From assembly GCF_002901845.1 (NCBI RefSeq), contig NZ_PPQE01000025.1, positions 431,658 to 495,657 on the forward strand: a stretch of DNA of 64,000 bases. The letters run 5' to 3'. A model generated the notes under the pieces. The model did no database searches and was not told where the DNA came from. It saw nothing but the letters and a program-made list of their open reading frames with translations. Each line of letters begins with the position of its first letter. The first letter of the stretch is position 1. The translations under genes were made by a program, and so were the position numbers. This document shows, piece by piece, positions 61,296 to 64,000 of this stretch. Source of the DNA: Staphylococcus hominis subsp. hominis. GTDB lineage: Bacteria > Bacillota > Bacilli > Staphylococcales > Staphylococcaceae.

Positions 61296-61442
61296 AGTAT
61301 ATAAATATTAAATAATAATAGTTTGAAAATATAGCTGAATAGAGTTTCAAGTTTAGATGAAGAGGAACTAGGTTATAACACATAATAAGTGATGGAATAT
61401 TTCTCGTATGTTTATGATAGATATAGGAAGAGGGATAAAATT

Positions 61443-62960
61443 ATGGGCAAGATTTTACTAACTGGGGCTTCTGGATATATCGGTAGTCATTTAAAAGATA
61501 AATTAAAAGATAATCATGAGATTATCGCAATATCAAGAAATGCTCAAAATAAAAAAAATGAAAGAAATGTAACTTGGAAATCAGCGGATTTATTTGATTT
61601 AGATGCTATAACTGAGGTAATGGAAGGTATAGATACTGCGATATATCTTGTTCATTCAATGATGCCAAGTGCTAAACTTACACAAGCGAATTTCGAAGAT
61701 ATGGATGCACTACTAGCTGATAATTTTGGACGTGCAGCAAAAAAGCAAGGTGTTAAACATATTATATTTATGAGTGGTATTATCCCAAATGATACTCAGT
61801 TATCACCTCACTTAAAAAGTCGGTTAGAATGTGAAAAAATATTAGGATATTATGACATCCCTGTAAGCACATTACGTGCTGGTCTAATTATAGGTTCAAA
61901 AGGTAGCTCATATCCTATTTTAAAAAGAATGATAGAGCGTTTGCCAGCAATGATTCTACCGAACTGGGCTCACAATATGATTGCGCCAGTATCTATTGAT
62001 GATGTTATTGATAAATTAGCTATGTTAGTTGAACGTTCTCCACAAGAAAATGAAGCATTTGATATTACAGGACCTAAGGTAATGAATTATCAAGAATTAT
62101 TTGAACGTACAGCGGCTATTCTTGATAAACGTTTACCTATGTTGAATTTACCAATTATTCCTATTTGGTTAAGTCGATTTTGGGTTAGACTGATTTCGCA
62201 AGTACCTAAAGAAATGGTATACCCACTTATGGATAGTTTAGTGCATGATATGATTCCACAGCCTGAGCGTATAAAACCTGAAATATCATTAGGGAAAATG
62301 AATTATGAAGAAAGTGTAAGAAAAGCACTGAAAGAAGAACAAGATGAACAACAAACAATAACTACAAAACAGTCTAAACCTAAATCAAAGCAAGATAAGA
62401 AAAATGAAGTGAAAGATGTTAGAGCAATAACGCGTTTTAAAATTCCTGAAAGTTATTCAATGCGTGATGTAACAAGAGAATATGCAGAATTTATAAATGA
62501 TATTACGCTTCATTTAATAGATGGTACCATTAATGAGCATGAATTTAATATTCAATTACCATTAATAAAGAAATTCATTTTAAAAATGACACGACATAAT
62601 CATGATTCTACGAGTGAAATGATTGTATATAAAATTGTTGGTGGAGATTTAGCAATGGCTAAAGACGGCGGTAATGCGCGATTTGAATTTAGGCGTATAT
62701 TAGATACTAATGAAGGTATTGTAGCATTACATGAATATGAACCAACATTACCATGGGGAGTTTATAAGTTTACTCAAGCCAATGCACATAAGTTTGTGAT
62801 GGATGTGTTTAAACACCATATGAATCATTTAGCTAATGAAGAAGAAGATAAACAAGATCCTGTTAATAAAATTTTTACTAATCTTGCTATGACTACTGGT
62901 GCAATGATTGGCGCATTTGTTGGTGCAAGAATATACAATAAATTTTTAGCTAAAAAATAG
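61443..62960 (+). CDS. SDR/NAD(P)-binding epimerase-like protein
   Basis: 505 residues. An N-terminal Rossmann domain with TGASGYIGSHL (residues 7-17) and an atypical-SDR core (about 1-300), a charged linker (about 300-340), and a C-terminal region of about 165 residues that I do not recognise, ending in a Gly/Ala-rich hydrophobic helix (MTTGAMIGAFVGARIY) near the end. It looks like an NDUFA9-type atypical SDR fused to an extra domain. The substrate is unknown. ATG 61443 is chosen for the motif position; AGAGGGA lies upstream. Confidence 0.82.
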   Translation: MGKILLTGASGYIGSHLKDKLKDNHEIIAISRNAQNKKNERNVTWKSADLFDLDAITEVMEGIDTAIYLVHSMMPSAKLTQANFEDMDALLADNFGRAAKKQGVKHIIFMSGIIPNDTQLSPHLKSRLECEKILGYYDIPVSTLRAGLIIGSKGSSYPILKRMIERLPAMILPNWAHNMIAPVSIDDVIDKLAMLVERSPQENEAFDITGPKVMNYQELFERTAAILDKRLPMLNLPIIPIWLSRFWVRLISQVPKEMVYPLMDSLVHDMIPQPERIKPEISLGKMNYEESVRKALKEEQDEQQTITTKQSKPKSKQDKKNEVKDVRAITRFKIPESYSMRDVTREYAEFINDITLHLIDGTINEHEFNIQLPLIKKFILKMTRHNHDSTSEMIVYKIVGGDLAMAKDGGNARFEFRRILDTNEGIVALHEYEPTLPWGVYKFTQANAHKFVMDVFKHHMNHLANEEEDKQDPVNKIFTNLAMTTGAMIGAFVGARIYNKFLAKK

Positions 62961-62979
62961 TATACTTTATGTATTTAAA

Positions 62980-63028
62980 AGTTTTCGATGGAAGAGCCAT
63001 GAAGTTCTTTCTATCGAAAGCTTTTTTT
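62980..63028 (+). terminator. Terminator after the SDR gene
   Basis: TTTTCGATGGAA pairs with TTCTATCGAAA, followed by GCTTTTTTT. Confidence 0.88.
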
Positions 63029-63151
63029 AGCCTAAATAGTTGAATATTACGCATTAAGACTGATAAAATTTTAATTATTTTATTATAGAATAATCATTAA
63101 TCGTAGCTATTTTAAATTGAAAGAGAGATTTTAAAATTTAGGAGGTACCCT

Positions 63152-63946
63152 ATGTTTCATGATAATGATGCACATTTTATTAATGGTATCACTTTAAATG
63201 TAAGAGATTTACGTACTTTACAACCGTTCTATGAAGAATTATTAGGATTTAAAAAGGTGGAAGAGACATTAACGGCTGTCAAATATCAAATTGGAGATCG
63301 TCACCATTATATTACTTTAAGAGAGATAAAATCTGGACGAAATCCTTTATCTCAAGAAGCTGGTTTATTTTATATAGGAGTTCAATTATCCAATACACAC
63401 CATCTGGCAGATCTAATCGAAAAGTTAAATGACTATGAGTTACCAATTAATGGTGGAGAACAAAACGTATGTACATTTATTTTTGTCGAAGATCCAGAAG
63501 GTCATATGTTTAAGTTTTATGTTGATAAATCGATTTCTGATTGGAAACAAGAAAGTGAATGGATTAGACTCGATATTAAGCCACTCGATGTTTCTTCATT
63601 ATTACCATATGCATCAACCATCGGATGGCAAGGTTTACCTAATGATAGTAAAATTGGGAATATTAGTTTAAAAACCATTCGATTAAATGAAGTAAGAGAG
63701 TATTATCTAAACTATTTTGGACTAGTACCTTCTGCATATTTAGATGATGAATCTTTTTATTTAGCTTCTGAACAATATTATTGTCATCTTTCAATGAATC
63801 AATGGAATTCAAAAATAAAGCGAATAGATAATGAACATACTTATGGTCTATCTATCGTTGACTTTCATTATCCAGAAACACATCATATCAATATTAAAGG
63901 CCCAGATGGTATCCAATTTAGATTTAATTTTATAAAGGTAGAGTGA
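63152..63946 (+). CDS. VOC-family (glyoxalase/dioxygenase-like) protein, CatE type
   Basis: 264 residues. Two VOC modules (about 8-125 and 150-264), like B. subtilis CatE-type ring-cleaving dioxygenases. Metal-ligand candidates: H10 or nearby in AHFINGITLNV, E in EDPEGHMFKFYVD, and H/E in the second half (YGLSIVDFHYPE, DGIQFRF). The substrate is unknown. AGGAGGTACCC lies upstream. The next gene begins four bases after its stop. Confidence 0.85.
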   Translation: MFHDNDAHFINGITLNVRDLRTLQPFYEELLGFKKVEETLTAVKYQIGDRHHYITLREIKSGRNPLSQEAGLFYIGVQLSNTHHLADLIEKLNDYELPINGGEQNVCTFIFVEDPEGHMFKFYVDKSISDWKQESEWIRLDIKPLDVSSLLPYASTIGWQGLPNDSKIGNISLKTIRLNEVREYYLNYFGLVPSAYLDDESFYLASEQYYCHLSMNQWNSKIKRIDNEHTYGLSIVDFHYPETHHINIKGPDGIQFRFNFIKVE

Positions 63947-63950
63947 TGAA

Positions 63951-64000
63951 ATGAAAAAATGGATTTTTTTAATGGTATTTGTATGCATGATATTTACGGG
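63951..64000 (+). CDS. Start of a secreted or lipoprotein gene, cut by window edge
   Basis: ATG 63951 opens MKKWIFLMVFVCMIFTG and runs off the window. The Lys-Lys start and hydrophobic run are a signal peptide. GAGTGATG just upstream, inside the end of the VOC gene, is the probable ribosome site. The product cannot be named from 16 codons. Confidence 0.6.
   Translation, partial: MKKWIFLMVFVCMIFT

Overview
This is a 64 kb chromosomal segment of a low-GC Staphylococcus. The gene order (pyc-ctaA/ctaB-ctaM, rsmD-coaD, rpmF, pheST, zapA-polX-mutS2, trxA-uvrC-sdhCAB-murI, the mraZ-to-divIVA division cluster and ileS), close identity to remembered Staphylococcus proteins, a phenol-soluble modulin beta cluster and an IS1272-like scar all point there. 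The PSM beta peptides and proteins are near to, but not identical with, S. aureus, so a coagulase-negative species is likely. I cannot name the species without a database.

Layout. 1-5.3 kb: 3' end of pyruvate carboxylase, then heme A synthesis (ctaA divergent from ctaB-ctaM). 5.6-11.3 kb: a CAP-domain protein, ylbF, a membrane-anchored glycerophosphodiesterase, ylbG, rsmD-coaD and tmcAL. 11.4-16.9 kb: yceD-rpmF, an rRNA methyltransferase and a T-box controlled pheST operon. 17.0-17.35 kb: a decayed insertion sequence end. 17.4-31.7 kb: rnhC, zapA-cvpA-polX-mutS2, trxA, uvrC, sdhCAB with a likely CcpA site, and murI-rdgB-yfcE.

31.9-38.6 kb: a 6.6 kb genomic island at tRNA-Arg(UCU). It is bounded by near-identical copies of the tRNA 3' end plus its terminator, exactly 6600 bp apart. 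It has a 5'-truncated integrase, two broken phage/island genes, a cadDX cadmium-resistance pair with a palindromic operator, a possible small membrane toxin of type I toxin-antitoxin kind, and two unrecognised membrane-anchored proteins. The integrase and phage genes are decayed, but the cargo genes are intact. Just outside it are a lipoprotein gene and five tandem PSM beta genes (39.8-40.7 kb), four of which come from duplication of a two-gene unit. The layout recalls the S. aureus nuSa-gamma locus, which also carries psm-beta.

40.8-64 kb: a HAD phosphatase, bshC (bacillithiol), then the division and cell-wall cluster mraZ-rsmH-ftsL-pbp1-mraY-murD-divIB-ftsA-ftsZ-pgeF-yggS-sepF-yggT-ylmH-divIVA, followed by T-box controlled ileS, an SDR-family protein, a glyoxalase-like protein and the first codons of a secreted protein. 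ylmH appears to lack an AUG, GUG or UUG start at its expected N terminus.

The most unusual parts are the island cargo (36.0-38.0 kb and 35.7 kb), the PSM beta tandem duplication, and the apparent AUC start of ylmH. All functional calls rest on reading motifs and remembered family sequences; no searches were run.
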